Part shown: positions 17,313 through 24,695 of the stretch, piece by piece
Numbering within the stretch: position 1 is the first letter of the stretch
How the letters are laid out: the number at the start of each line of letters is the position of its first letter
Assembly (NCBI RefSeq): GCF_006265095.1
Contig: NZ_VCNK01000004.1
Location: 248,001-312,000, forward strand
DNA from: Phaeobacter sp. B1627
GTDB taxonomy: Bacteria > Pseudomonadota > Alphaproteobacteria > Rhodobacterales > Rhodobacteraceae
Reading direction: 5' to 3'
DNA: 64,000 nt
Program-made: the position numbers and the translations under genes
The notes under the pieces: model-generated
Seen by the model: only the letters and a program-made list of their open reading frames with translations
Told to the model about the DNA's origin: nothing
Database searches by the model: none

Positions 17313-17341
17313 GAGGCTCTGCATGGCGCAGGGCCTCTTTT
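17313..17341 (+). terminator. Rho-independent terminator
   Basis: GAGGCTCTGC and GCGCAGGGCCTC form an imperfect stem around a short loop, followed directly by TTTT. It lies 215 bp after the DUF465 stop on the same strand and probably ends that transcript beyond the repeat array. Confidence 0.65.
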
Positions 17342-17401
17342 CATATATGGGCCGTGATCGAAGCGCTCCTGAGCACCGGTCCGAGGCCGTGGTCCGCGCC
17401 G

Positions 17402-18340
17402 CTACAGATTCTGAACGGGAATGATTTCGAAGTCGTCCCACATATGTGCTGTCTTTTCGATCTCGGCAAAGAACCACTCGCGAAAGGCCTTGATCTGCGG
17501 CCGCGCCTCGCTGCCGGGCAGGCACAGGAACCGGAATCGTGCCTCAGTTTCGATTGCAGTTTTAAAGGGCGCGACAAGGCGGCCTTCCTGCACATCTTTG
17601 ATGATCATTGGTCGCCGTCCCAGGGCGACACCGAGGCCCGCACAGGCGGCATCGATGGCGTGGTCTGCGTTGGAAAAATGGGTGCCAGACCCGGGGGTGA
17701 ACTCCAATCCCATTGCTTTGAACCAGGCCGGCCAATCACAGGGAGGCGACAGGAAGGAGATCGAATCGTCATAAATCAGCGGTGCCGCGCGCAGGCTTTC
17801 CGGCGTCGGGTATTGAGCAGATAGATCCGGGGTCATCACCGGTGTCAGCCACTCGGCGCGGGCGGGGAGGGACACCAGACCCTCATCACTGCCATAGCCA
17901 AAGCGGATCGCGACATCCACGCCATCCCGTTGCAGATCCACGTTGCGCAACGTCGCCGAGAAACGCAGGTCAATCTCCGGGTGGCTGCGCGCAAAATCAT
18001 AGAGCCGGGGCGCGAGCCATTTCGCCGTGAGGGCCGGGCCTGCCGTTACCGTCAGCGAGGTCGTGTCGAGGACCCGGCGCGCTTGTTGCCAGGCGGCACT
18101 CAATGCCCGAAATCCATCCTTTGCACCTGGGGCCAGGGCTGTCCCCGCTTCGGTCAGCTCAACGGCCCGGTTCAGGCGGCGAAACAGCGGCGCACCAAGA
18201 TGTTCTTCGAGCGACTTGATCTGGAACGACAGGGCGGCGGGCGTCACGTTCAACTCTTCTGCGGCCTTGGCAAAAGACATGTGGCGTGCAGCCGCGTCAA
18301 AGGCGCGCAAGGCGGTAAGAGGGGGGAGGCGTTCTGGCAT
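17402..18340 (-). CDS. LysR family transcriptional regulator (GcvA-like)
   Basis: A 312-residue LysR-type regulator. The N-terminal winged helix is MPERLPPLTALRAFDAAARH followed by MSFAKAAEELNVTPAALSFQ, which matches the GcvA/AmpR-like subgroup. The remainder is the periplasmic-binding-protein-like effector domain, including YPTPESLRAAPLIYDD. ATG 18340 is preferred over the longer frame starting at 18409. It is divergent from a 49-residue ORF, and a short perfect palindrome AAGTAATACTT lies just upstream. The regulated genes and effector are unknown. Confidence 0.88.
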   Translation of the reverse strand: MPERLPPLTALRAFDAAARHMSFAKAAEELNVTPAALSFQIKSLEEHLGAPLFRRLNRAVELTEAGTALAPGAKDGFRALSAAWQQARRVLDTTSLTVTAGPALTAKWLAPRLYDFARSHPEIDLRFSATLRNVDLQRDGVDVAIRFGYGSDEGLVSLPARAEWLTPVMTPDLSAQYPTPESLRAAPLIYDDSISFLSPPCDWPAWFKAMGLEFTPGSGTHFSNADHAIDAACAGLGVALGRRPMIIKDVQEGRLVAPFKTAIETEARFRFLCLPGSEARPQIKAFREWFFAEIEKTAHMWDDFEIIPVQNL

Positions 18341-18348
18341 CGTCACAC

Positions 18349-18359
18349 AAGTAATACTT
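18349..18359. promoter_or_regulatory. Palindrome upstream of the LysR-type gene
   Basis: AAGTAATACTT is a perfect 5+1+5 inverted repeat, 9 bp before the LysR-type start codon. LysR proteins often bind a dyad with T and A at its edges in such divergent regions, so this may be an autoregulatory site. The match is short. Confidence 0.3.
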
Positions 18360-18451
18360 AACTGAAGGCGTGAAAAGTCTCGTTTGTCGATATCCAGCCA
18401 AAAGCGCATATTGGCATCAGATCAGAGGCGCTAAACTGAAAGGTGGCCAGG

Positions 18452-18601
18452 ATGCTTGAATATACTGCAACAGCCGACGTGAAACGGGGCCTCGCCCGCG
18501 CCCACGAAGAGCGTGCGCAGGTGCTGCGGGTCTTCTTCAGCTGGATGTTTGCCCGCCGCCGTGTCGAGACGCCGGATCTGAGGGTTTCCCGCTGGGCCTG
18601 A
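18452..18601 (+). CDS. Small basic hypothetical protein
   Basis: An ORF of 49 codons: a charged first half (YTATADVKRGLARAHEERAQ), a short hydrophobic stretch (VLRVFFSWMF) and a basic tail ending in RWA. It starts 111 bp from the divergent LysR-type gene after an AAAGGTGG sequence. The amphipathic layout recalls the small Rhodobacteraceae-specific proteins of about 50 residues, such as the RSP_7527 type, but I cannot confirm membership. Plausible gene with unknown function. Confidence 0.5.
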   Translation: MLEYTATADVKRGLARAHEERAQVLRVFFSWMFARRRVETPDLRVSRWA

Positions 18602-18625
18602 GCGCGCAAGGCACTTACGGGATTA

Positions 18626-18658
18626 CAAAAAGGGCCGGTCTGTTCAGATCGGCCCTTG
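18626..18658 (-). terminator. Terminator downstream of phaB (possibly bidirectional)
   Basis: AGGGCCGGTCTG and CAGATCGGCCCT form a 12-bp stem with one mismatch and a TT loop. On the minus strand a run of T follows, so it ends phaB transcription; it lies 53-85 bp beyond the phaB stop. It may also stop the small ORF on the plus strand. Confidence 0.8.
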
Positions 18659-18687
18659 CTGTTTGTCTCTGAGGGTGCCGGATCAGC

Positions 18688-18720
18688 GATGTGTCAGGCG
18701 AATAGATGTGTCAGGCGAAA
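18688..18720. repeat. 17-bp tandem duplication covering the phaB stop codon
   Basis: GATGTGTCAGGCGAATA and GATGTGTCAGGCGAAAA are adjacent copies. The right-hand copy contains the phaB stop (TCA on the plus strand, 18711-18713) and the last codons; the left-hand copy lies in the 3' untranslated region and repeats the stop. Confidence 0.75.
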
Positions 18721-19433
18721 AACTGGGCGCCGTTGGCAGAGATCGTCGAGCCATTGATGAAAGACGCGTCGTCAGAGGCAAGGAAGGCCACGCAACGGGC
18801 GATTTCTTCGGGTTCGCCCAACCGCCCCGCCGGGATCTGCCCGATGATCGATTCGCGCACTTTTTCCGGCACTGCCATCACCATTTCGGTGGCGATGTAT
18901 CCGGGGCAGACGGCATTGGCGGTAATGCCCTTGGCCGCGCCTTCCTGAGCCAGAGAACGCACAATGCCAAGGTCACCTGCCTTGGTTGCGGCGTAGTTGA
19001 CCTGAGCGAATTGCCCCTTCTGGCCGTTGATCGACGATATCACGATGACACGACCGAACCCGCGTTCACGCATGCCCGGCCAGACCGGATGCACCGTATT
19101 GAATACGCCGGTCAGGTTGGTGTCGATCACCTGCTGCCATTGCTCGGGCTGCATTCGATGGAACGGTGCATCACGCGTAATGCCCGCATTGGCGACGACG
19201 ATATCAATTGGGCCCAAGTCCGCTTCGACCTGCGCAATGCCGGCCTTGCTTTCCTCGTAGTTGGCCACGTCCCACTTGTAGGTCTTGATCCGGGTCTCTT
19301 CGGTGAACTGTGCGGCGGCGGCGTCATTGCCTGCGTAGGTGGCAGCCACCTGGCAGCCCTGCGCTTGTAGCGCTTTTGAAATAGCTGCGCCAATACCGCG
19401 CGATCCGCCGGTCACAAGAGCTATACGAGCCAT
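18711..19433 (-). CDS. phaB: Acetoacetyl-CoA reductase PhaB
   Basis: A 240-residue short-chain dehydrogenase that reduces acetoacetyl-CoA to (R)-3-hydroxybutyryl-CoA with NADPH. That product feeds both polyhydroxybutyrate and the ethylmalonyl-CoA pathway. The cofactor loop is TGGSRGIG (8-15), the catalytic residues are Ser134, Tyr147 and Lys151, and SSINGQKGQFAQVNYAATK is characteristic of PhaB. ATG 19433 gives standard length. A terminator-like hairpin separates it from phaA, and a 7-bp inverted repeat lies upstream, so it may have its own promoter. Confidence 0.95.
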   Translation of the reverse strand: MARIALVTGGSRGIGAAISKALQAQGCQVAATYAGNDAAAAQFTEETRIKTYKWDVANYEESKAGIAQVEADLGPIDIVVANAGITRDAPFHRMQPEQWQQVIDTNLTGVFNTVHPVWPGMRERGFGRVIVISSINGQKGQFAQVNYAATKAGDLGIVRSLAQEGAAKGITANAVCPGYIATEMVMAVPEKVRESIIGQIPAGRLGEPEEIARCVAFLASDDASFINGSTISANGAQFFA

Positions 19434-19524
19434 AAGGGGTCCTCCAACTTCTTTTCCCTGTTCCTCAGTAATCTTATTGCACATGCGGGGCCGCAATAGA
19501 AATAAAATGTCATCGATGGTTTTC

Positions 19525-19547
19525 ACCTGCAGCATTGGTGTGCAGGT
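19525..19547. promoter_or_regulatory. Inverted repeat upstream of phaB (candidate operator)
   Basis: ACCTGCA and TGCAGGT form a perfect 7-bp inverted repeat separated by 9 bp, in the phaA-phaB gap 92 bp before the phaB start. PhaR of Paracoccus and Rhodobacter recognises CTGC/GCAG-type half-sites, so PhaR binding is a reasonable inference, although the spacing here is longer than in reported sites. Confidence 0.4.
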
Positions 19548-19589
19548 ACGGTGATCTCACAACACTAAACCACAGATTGTAAAGGGGAA

Positions 19590-19620
19590 AGGAAAAGAAA
19601 AAGGGCACCCGTGGGCGCCC
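19590..19620 (-). terminator. Terminator after phaA
   Basis: On the minus strand GGGCGCC and GGTGCCC pair (7 bp, one G-T) around a 4-nt loop, followed by TTTTTCTTTTCC. It begins 28 bp beyond the phaA stop. It implies that phaB is at least partly transcribed from its own promoter. Confidence 0.8.
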
Positions 19621-19648
19621 TGAATCCTGCTGCCTAAGATCGGCCCGC

Positions 19649-20824
19649 TCAGGGCCGTTCGACACACATGGCGACGCCCATGCCACCACCGATGCACAGC
19701 GTTGCGAGGCCTTTTTTGGCGCCGCGGCGTTTCATTTCAAACAGGAGGGTATTCAGCACCCGGCAACCGGACGCGCCGATGGGGTGGCCAATGGCAATGG
19801 CGCCACCGTTCACATTCACGATCTCAGGGTCCCAGCCCATGTCCTTGTTCACGGCACAGGCCTGTGCGGCGAAGGCTTCATTGGCTTCGACGAGATCCAG
19901 ATCGTTGACGCTCCAGCCGGCTTTCTCCAGAGCCTTGCGGGAGGCATAGATCGGACCGACGCCCATGATGGCCGGGTCCAGACCCGCCGTGGCGTAGGAT
20001 GCAATACGGGCCAGCGGCTCAATGCCACGCTTTTCCGCGTCGTCGGCACTCATCAGCAGGGTGGCTGCAGCACCATCATTGAGGCCGGAGGCGTTGGCTG
20101 CCGTGACCGACCCATCCTTGGTGAACGCGGGGCGCAATTTCTGCATGGCTTCCATCGTGGCGCCGTGACGGATGTATTCATCCTGATCCACGGTGATATC
20201 GCCCTTGCGGTGCTTGACCACGAATGCCGCAATCTCATCCGCGAATTTACCAGCCTTTTGAGCGGCTTCGGCTTTGTTCTGCGAGGCGACGGCAAATTCG
20301 TCCTGCATATCGCGAGAGATCTGCCATTTCGCGGCTACGTTTTCGGCGGTCTGCCCCATGTGGTAGCCGTTGAAGGCATCCCACAGCCCGTCGCGGATCA
20401 TGGTGTCGATGTAGGACATATCGCCCATTTTGTGACCGCTGCGCAGGTTGGCGGCATGGGGGGACAGGGTCATGTTTTCCTGCCCGCCCGCGCAAACGAT
20501 CGCCGCATCGCCGAGCTGAATATGCTGGGCGCCAAGGGCAACGGCGCGAAGGCCGGAACCGCAGACCTGATTGATCCCCCAGGCCGCGCTTTCCTGCGGC
20601 AGGCCTGCGTTGATATGGGCCTGACGGGCCGGATTCTGGCCTTGCGCGGCGGTCAGAACCTGACCCAGAATGGTTTCCGAAACTTCGGATTTGTCGATGC
20701 CCGCGCGTTCTACGACGGCTTTAAGCACTGCGGCACCCAGGTCATGGGCAGGCGTGGTGGCGAACGCGCCGCCAAAGCTGCCGACGGCGGTGCGGGCGGC
20801 GGATGCGATTACTACGTTGGTCAT
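19649..20824 (-). CDS. phaA: Acetyl-CoA C-acetyltransferase PhaA
   Basis: A 391-residue biosynthetic thiolase that condenses two acetyl-CoA into acetoacetyl-CoA. The nucleophilic cysteine is C88 in [10 protein letters not shown]. The C-terminal block [16 protein letters not shown] holds the catalytic His, and [10 protein letters not shown] the second Cys. ATG 20824 follows AAAGGATCCACCGC. Upstream on the minus strand a TTGACA hexamer lies at 20954-20959, but its -10 partner is weak. With PhaB it supplies 3-hydroxybutyryl-CoA. Confidence 0.95.
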   Translation of the reverse strand: MTNVVIASAARTAVGSFGGAFATTPAHDLGAAVLKAVVERAGIDKSEVSETILGQVLTAAQGQNPARQAHINAGLPQESAAWGINQVCGSGLRAVALGAQHIQLGDAAIVCAGGQENMTLSPHAANLRSGHKMGDMSYIDTMIRDGLWDAFNGYHMGQTAENVAAKWQISRDMQDEFAVASQNKAEAAQKAGKFADEIAAFVVKHRKGDITVDQDEYIRHGATMEAMQKLRPAFTKDGSVTAANASGLNDGAAATLLMSADDAEKRGIEPLARIASYATAGLDPAIMGVGPIYASRKALEKAGWSVNDLDLVEANEAFAAQACAVNKDMGWDPEIVNVNGGAIAIGHPIGASGCRVLNTLLFEMKRRGAKKGLATLCIGGGMGVAMCVERP

Positions 20825-20989
20825 GCGGTGGATCCTTTGCAAAAATGCGGAAACGCCGACGTGCGGGGTACGCTAGCGCCGACCCTGTCGTGCGACGTCT
20901 CCTCCCTTTCCTCCTTGGGGATAGCTGACGGATGCACCTGCGGCAACTGTTCCTGTCAACTCTGAGGTGAATCGCGGCAAAAATGCAGA

Positions 20990-21118
20990 TCAGGGACAGG
21001 CGGGCGCGTTGACCGCAATGGGATCCGAAACAATGCCCGCCATGAGAGCGCCTGCCATGAGAATGCCGGACATGAGAGTGCCTGCCATGAGAGTGCCGGC
21101 CGCGACAGTGCCCGTCAT
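20990..21118 (-). CDS. Small ORF encoding six pentapeptide repeats (speculative)
   Basis: An ORF of 42 codons whose first 30 residues are six consecutive five-residue units: MTGTV, AAGTL, MAGTL, MSGIL, MAGAL, MAGIV. Gly is fixed at position 3 and Leu or Val at position 5. The start ATG 21118 has an excellent ribosome binding site, GGAGGG, 7 nt upstream. A tail of 12 residues ends in NAPACP. The spacing resembles pentapeptide repeat proteins, but the composition differs from the usual A(D/N)Lxx and six units is short. A hydrophobic membrane peptide is equally possible. Confidence 0.3.
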   Translation of the reverse strand: MTGTVAAGTLMAGTLMSGILMAGALMAGIVSDPIAVNAPACP

Positions 21119-21127
21119 GAAAATGCC
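21035..21127. repeat. Six tandem 15-bp repeats
   Basis: Units begin at 21035, 21050, 21065, 21080, 21095 and 21110, with consensus GCCNGCCATGAGAGT; the fifth is the most diverged. Because the period is 15 bp, any frame through it gives a five-residue repeat. On the minus strand one frame yields glycine-containing units and another histidine-rich units. Confidence 0.85.
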
Positions 21128-21213
21128 CTCCACCAAATAGTGAAGGGCCGAGACTTGCGTAACGGGCAGGGAAATTGACCGGGCGCTGTGACGATGCCGC
21201 GCGAAAAACGGGG

Positions 21214-22119
21214 CTAGGCTCGGGCCCGGGCCCCGTCTTCCTCCTGCCACGGAGGCGTGATGCTTGGCGCGCCATAGAGGAACCCCTGCAGGCAATCCAC
21301 ACCGGCCTCAATCAGGAAGTCGGCGTCCTCTTGCCGTTCCACCGATTCCGCGACGATGAACATGTCGAACTGCTTGGCGATTGCCACCAGCGCAAGAATC
21401 ACCGCCTGATTGTCGTGATTGGAGTGCACGCCGCGCACGAACTGCCCATCGATCTTCACCGCGTCAAAGAAGAAGTCCCGGAAATGTGCGATAGCAGTGG
21501 TGCCGGCGCCAAAGTTGTCGAGGGCAAAGGCAATGCCGTGCTGCTGCATCTGATCCATGAAGTCGATGACCAGTTCGGGAGCGGCCATGGCGGAGGCTTC
21601 GGTGATCTCAAGCACCAGCCGTTCACCAAGGAACCGGTCCCGGGCCAGGAAGCGTTCGAGCACCTTCAGCCACTGGCTGTAGCCGATGGAGCGCGCCGAC
21701 ATATTGATGGACAGGCGGACGTTTGGATTGCGCTGCAGGACCTGCAGGCCTTGCTCCAGGGCGAGGCAGTCGAGCTTGCGCCCCAGCTCGCGCTCTTCGA
21801 TGACGTTCATGAATTCGCGCGCCGGGATAATTCTTCCGGTCGCGTCCATGACCCGGATATAGCCCTCATAGAAGGCTATCGTCTCTGGCGAGTGACTCTG
21901 CACGATTGGTTGATAAGCCAGAAGCGTCTGGTCGTGCTTGACTGCTTCTGCCACCATGTCCACGACGTTGCGGTCGCGGGCGACAATCGCCGCAGAGAGT
22001 GGGTTTTCCGCCCCTTCCGGGATGTCGGTTTTCCAGAAATGCCGTTTTTTCACCTTCTCAGCCCCATCGGTTTGCAGCACCCGTTTGGTACGAGCGCGTC
22101 CGAGTTGTCCATTGACCAT
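21214..22119 (-). CDS. EAL domain protein (cyclic-di-GMP phosphodiesterase-like, degenerate)
   Basis: A 301-residue soluble protein with one EAL domain from about residue 45 and no GGDEF or sensor domain. Expected residues present are E85, N139 (SINMSAR), E171 (LEITE), D201, K222 with D224 (VKIDGQF) and E258. Two deviations are visible: the EAL triad reads EGY and the DDFGTG loop reads DNFGAG, so one likely metal ligand is Asn. It may hydrolyse cyclic-di-GMP poorly or only bind it. The gene is monocistronic. Confidence 0.8.
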   Translation of the reverse strand: MVNGQLGRARTKRVLQTDGAEKVKKRHFWKTDIPEGAENPLSAAIVARDRNVVDMVAEAVKHDQTLLAYQPIVQSHSPETIAFYEGYIRVMDATGRIIPAREFMNVIEERELGRKLDCLALEQGLQVLQRNPNVRLSINMSARSIGYSQWLKVLERFLARDRFLGERLVLEITEASAMAAPELVIDFMDQMQQHGIAFALDNFGAGTTAIAHFRDFFFDAVKIDGQFVRGVHSNHDNQAVILALVAIAKQFDMFIVAESVERQEDADFLIEAGVDCLQGFLYGAPSITPPWQEEDGARARA

Positions 22120-22199
22120 ACATTCTCTGAAAAGGGTTGCGTGGGGATTAACGGGCGAATTTTATTAAATGCCTGTTCCGGGTGATGCGCGGCGCAGTT

Positions 22200-22763
22200 T
22201 CAGGATCCCGCGATCAATGCGGAAATCACCGCTCTGGCGCTCTCGGACCCCCAGTCGGCCTCACCACGTAACCGCCCGATTTCATGACCTTCCGGGTCCA
22301 GAATTACCGTAATCGGCAGCCCGAATACGGCCATGTCGCGCGCCACCGCTCCTTTTGGATCCTGATGACGGGGCAGGTTGGACACACCGATTTCATCAAA
22401 GAACTTTCGGATCCCTGCAGGCGCGTTGCGCCCCGATGCAAGCGTCAAAACTTCGAAATTGTCACCACCGAACTCGGTTTGCAGGGCCGACAACATCGGC
22501 ATTTCCTTGCGGCAGGGCGCACACCACGTGGCCCAGAAATTCAGCAGCACATATTTGCCCTGATAGTCTGCCAGAGTTGCGGTACCTGCATCATCAGCCA
22601 GATAAAAAGCGGCCTCGGACGCGGGTTTTGATGCTGAATGAAGCACGAGCTTCTTCATATCGCCGTCCCGCAGGGCTTTGACGGCATCGAGATCGGCCGC
22701 AAAGGTGGCGTTTGCACCCAGAGCAAGGGCCATATAAAGGGAAAGCAGACGAACAAGACGCAT
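22200..22763 (-). CDS. TlpA-like thiol:disulfide interchange protein
   Basis: A 187-residue periplasmic thioredoxin-fold protein. A signal peptide or anchor ([19 protein letters not shown]) is followed by a TlpA/ResA-like domain with the active site WCAPC (C81, C84) and a cis-Pro loop in [14 protein letters not shown]. Such proteins keep cysteines reduced for cytochrome c or oxidase copper-site assembly. Its start lies just 20 bp from the divergent argH start. A tlpA-argH neighbourhood is known in other alphaproteobacteria. Confidence 0.85.
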   Translation of the reverse strand: MRLVRLLSLYMALALGANATFAADLDAVKALRDGDMKKLVLHSASKPASEAAFYLADDAGTATLADYQGKYVLLNFWATWCAPCRKEMPMLSALQTEFGGDNFEVLTLASGRNAPAGIRKFFDEIGVSNLPRHQDPKGAVARDMAVFGLPITVILDPEGHEIGRLRGEADWGSESARAVISALIAGS

Positions 22764-22783
22764 TTTATCTCCAGGGTTGGGCC

Positions 22784-24175
22784 ATGACAGACAAGACCTC
22801 GAACCAGATGTGGGGCGGCCGCTTTGCCGCAGGACCGGACGCGATCATGGAGGCGATCAATGCCTCGATCGGGTTCGACCAGCGCATGGCGGCGCAGGAT
22901 ATTGCAGGTTCGCGGGCTCATGCGGCGATGCTTGCCGCGACCGGTGTGATTACGGATAATGATGCGGAGGCGATCCGTGAAGGGCTGCTCACCGTTTTGT
23001 CAGAGATTGACAGCGGCAATTTCACCTTTTCCACCGCGCTCGAAGATATTCATATGAATGTCGAAGCGCGCCTGAAGGAGATCATTGGCGAACCGGCCGG
23101 GCGGCTCCATACGGGCCGGTCCCGCAACGATCAGGTCGCGACGGATTTCAAACTTTGGGTGCGCGATCAACTCGATGCAGCCGCCAGCGGGCTGGAAGTG
23201 TTGATCAAGGCGCTGCTCGATCAGGCCGCAGCGGGAGCCGATTGGGTCATGCCCGGTTTCACGCATCTGCAGACCGCGCAGCCGGTGACCTGGGGCCATC
23301 ACATGATGGCCTATGTCGAAATGTTCGGCCGGGACCTGAGCCGGGTCCACGACGCCCGGGCGCGGATGAATGAAAGCCCGTTGGGCGCTGCGGCGCTGGC
23401 GGGGACATCCTTCCCGATCGACCGCGACATGACGGCAAAAGCACTGGGGTTCGACCGCCCGGCGGCGAACTCGCTGGACGCGGTCTCTGACAGGGATTTC
23501 GCGCTGGAGTTCCTGTCTGTTGCCTCCATCTGCGCCATGCACCTGAGCCGCTTTGCCGAAGAGCTGGTGATCTGGTCGTCGGCGCAATTCCGCTTTGTGA
23601 CCCTGTCGGATCGTTTCTCCACCGGTTCGTCGATCATGCCGCAGAAGAAAAACCCAGATGCGGCCGAACTGATTCGTGCCAAGGTGGGGCGCATTTTCGG
23701 GGCCAATACCGCGCTGATGATGGTGATGAAGGGGCTGCCGCTTGCCTATTCCAAAGACATGCAGGAGGACAAGGAGCAGGTCTTTGATGCGGCTGACAAC
23801 TGGATGCTGGCTCTGGCTGCCATGTCAGGCATGGTCAAGGACATGACCGCCAATCGCGACAGTCTTGCTGCCGCTGCGGGCTCCGGGTTTTCGACCGCCA
23901 CCGATCTGGCGGACTGGATGGTGCGTGTTCTGAAGGTGCCGTTCCGGGATGCCCATCACGTGACCGGTGCACTGGTCGCCATGGCCGAGGCACGCGGCTG
24001 CGATTTGCCGGACCTGAGCCTTGCGGACATGAAAAGCGTGCATGAGGGCATTTCAGACGATATCTTCACGGTGCTGGGTGTCGAGAATTCGGTGAATTCA
24101 CGTCTGTCCTATGGCGGCACCGCGCCGGAGCAGGTCCGCGCCCAGGTGGCGCGGTGGAAAAAGACCCTCGGCTGA
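22784..24175 (+). CDS. argH: Argininosuccinate lyase ArgH
   Basis: A 463-residue fumarase/aspartase-superfamily enzyme that cleaves argininosuccinate to arginine and fumarate, the last step of arginine synthesis. The superfamily signature [12 protein letters not shown] is present, as are [15 protein letters not shown] and the catalytic TxxT-type [13 protein letters not shown]. The ATG at 22784 follows AGGGTTGGGCC. Only 20 bp separate it from the divergent TlpA-like gene, so its promoter must extend into that coding sequence. Confidence 0.95.
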   Translation: MTDKTSNQMWGGRFAAGPDAIMEAINASIGFDQRMAAQDIAGSRAHAAMLAATGVITDNDAEAIREGLLTVLSEIDSGNFTFSTALEDIHMNVEARLKEIIGEPAGRLHTGRSRNDQVATDFKLWVRDQLDAAASGLEVLIKALLDQAAAGADWVMPGFTHLQTAQPVTWGHHMMAYVEMFGRDLSRVHDARARMNESPLGAAALAGTSFPIDRDMTAKALGFDRPAANSLDAVSDRDFALEFLSVASICAMHLSRFAEELVIWSSAQFRFVTLSDRFSTGSSIMPQKKNPDAAELIRAKVGRIFGANTALMMVMKGLPLAYSKDMQEDKEQVFDAADNWMLALAAMSGMVKDMTANRDSLAAAAGSGFSTATDLADWMVRVLKVPFRDAHHVTGALVAMAEARGCDLPDLSLADMKSVHEGISDDIFTVLGVENSVNSRLSYGGTAPEQVRAQVARWKKTLG

Positions 24176-24228
24176 CGCCCGGGGGGCGACCGCAGATCCG
24201 GCAGGCAACCACATGGAGGAGAAATGAC

Positions 24229-24405
24229 ATGGCCCGTGTTTTGATCGTTCTGGGTGTTTTGGGGGCGCTGTCGGCCTGTGGTGTCGATGGCGAGCCCGTG
24301 CGACCGAGCCTGAACGCGGGGCTGGGTATTTCCGGCAGCGGCATTCACCTCGGGGGGGCGGTTGGCCTCAGCAAAGGTCCGGTCACCGTGAGCGTCGGCC
24401 TGTGA
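24229..24405 (+). CDS. Small lipoprotein, LptM-like
   Basis: A 58-residue lipoprotein with signal peptide and lipobox LSAC (Cys17), followed by CGVDGEPVRP. This resembles the CGxxGxLxxP start of LptM (YifL), a tiny lipoprotein that assists LPS transporter assembly and is commonly encoded next to lysA, as here. The rest is Gly-rich (GISGSGIHLGGAVGL). GGAGGAGAAATGAC gives a strong ribosome binding site. The frame extends upstream into argH but without coding character. Confidence 0.65.
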   Translation: MARVLIVLGVLGALSACGVDGEPVRPSLNAGLGISGSGIHLGGAVGLSKGPVTVSVGL

Positions 24406-24593
24406 TCCGGGCCTTTGCCTGCTTGCGGAGGGCGCCGACGCGGGGATGTTGCCTGCTTGTGGCGCTGCTGATGGTGGCCGGCTGTGACGGGGTCGCACCG
24501 CGGTCCGGTCGCGTGGCGGTGCCCGAAGGCGAGACCGGCACCGGGCTTCACCTGTCTGGCGAGGTCCAGGCGGGCCTGGTCTGGCATGACTGA
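24402..24593 (+). CDS. Second small lipoprotein, paralogue-like
   Basis: A 63-residue lipoprotein starting at GTG 24402, overlapping the preceding stop as GTGA. A basic N-terminus, hydrophobic stretch and lipobox VAGC are present. Its C-terminal GTGLHLSGEVQAGL resembles GSGIHLGGAVGL of the upstream lipoprotein, so the pair probably arose by duplication. Function unknown; outer-membrane biogenesis is possible by position. Confidence 0.55.
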   Translation: MIRAFACLRRAPTRGCCLLVALLMVAGCDGVAPRSGRVAVPEGETGTGLHLSGEVQAGLVWHD

Positions 24594-24695
24594 CGCGGGA
24601 TGATCCAGGCCTCTCGCTGATCCGATTGTACCAGTGGGACGCCGGATGGTCGGAATCAATTGATCCACCCGCCGGTTTTGCCCTAAACGCGATCC

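Larger units (their letters stand above)
20825..21213. other. phaA upstream region containing repeats and a small ORF
   Basis: This 389-bp gap carries a purine-rich AAGGAGGAAAGGGAGGAG tract on the minus strand near 20900-20920, about 80 bp before phaA and therefore too far to be its ribosome binding site. It also contains a possible phaA -35 element and, further upstream, the six-unit 15-bp repeat described separately. Confidence 0.5.
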
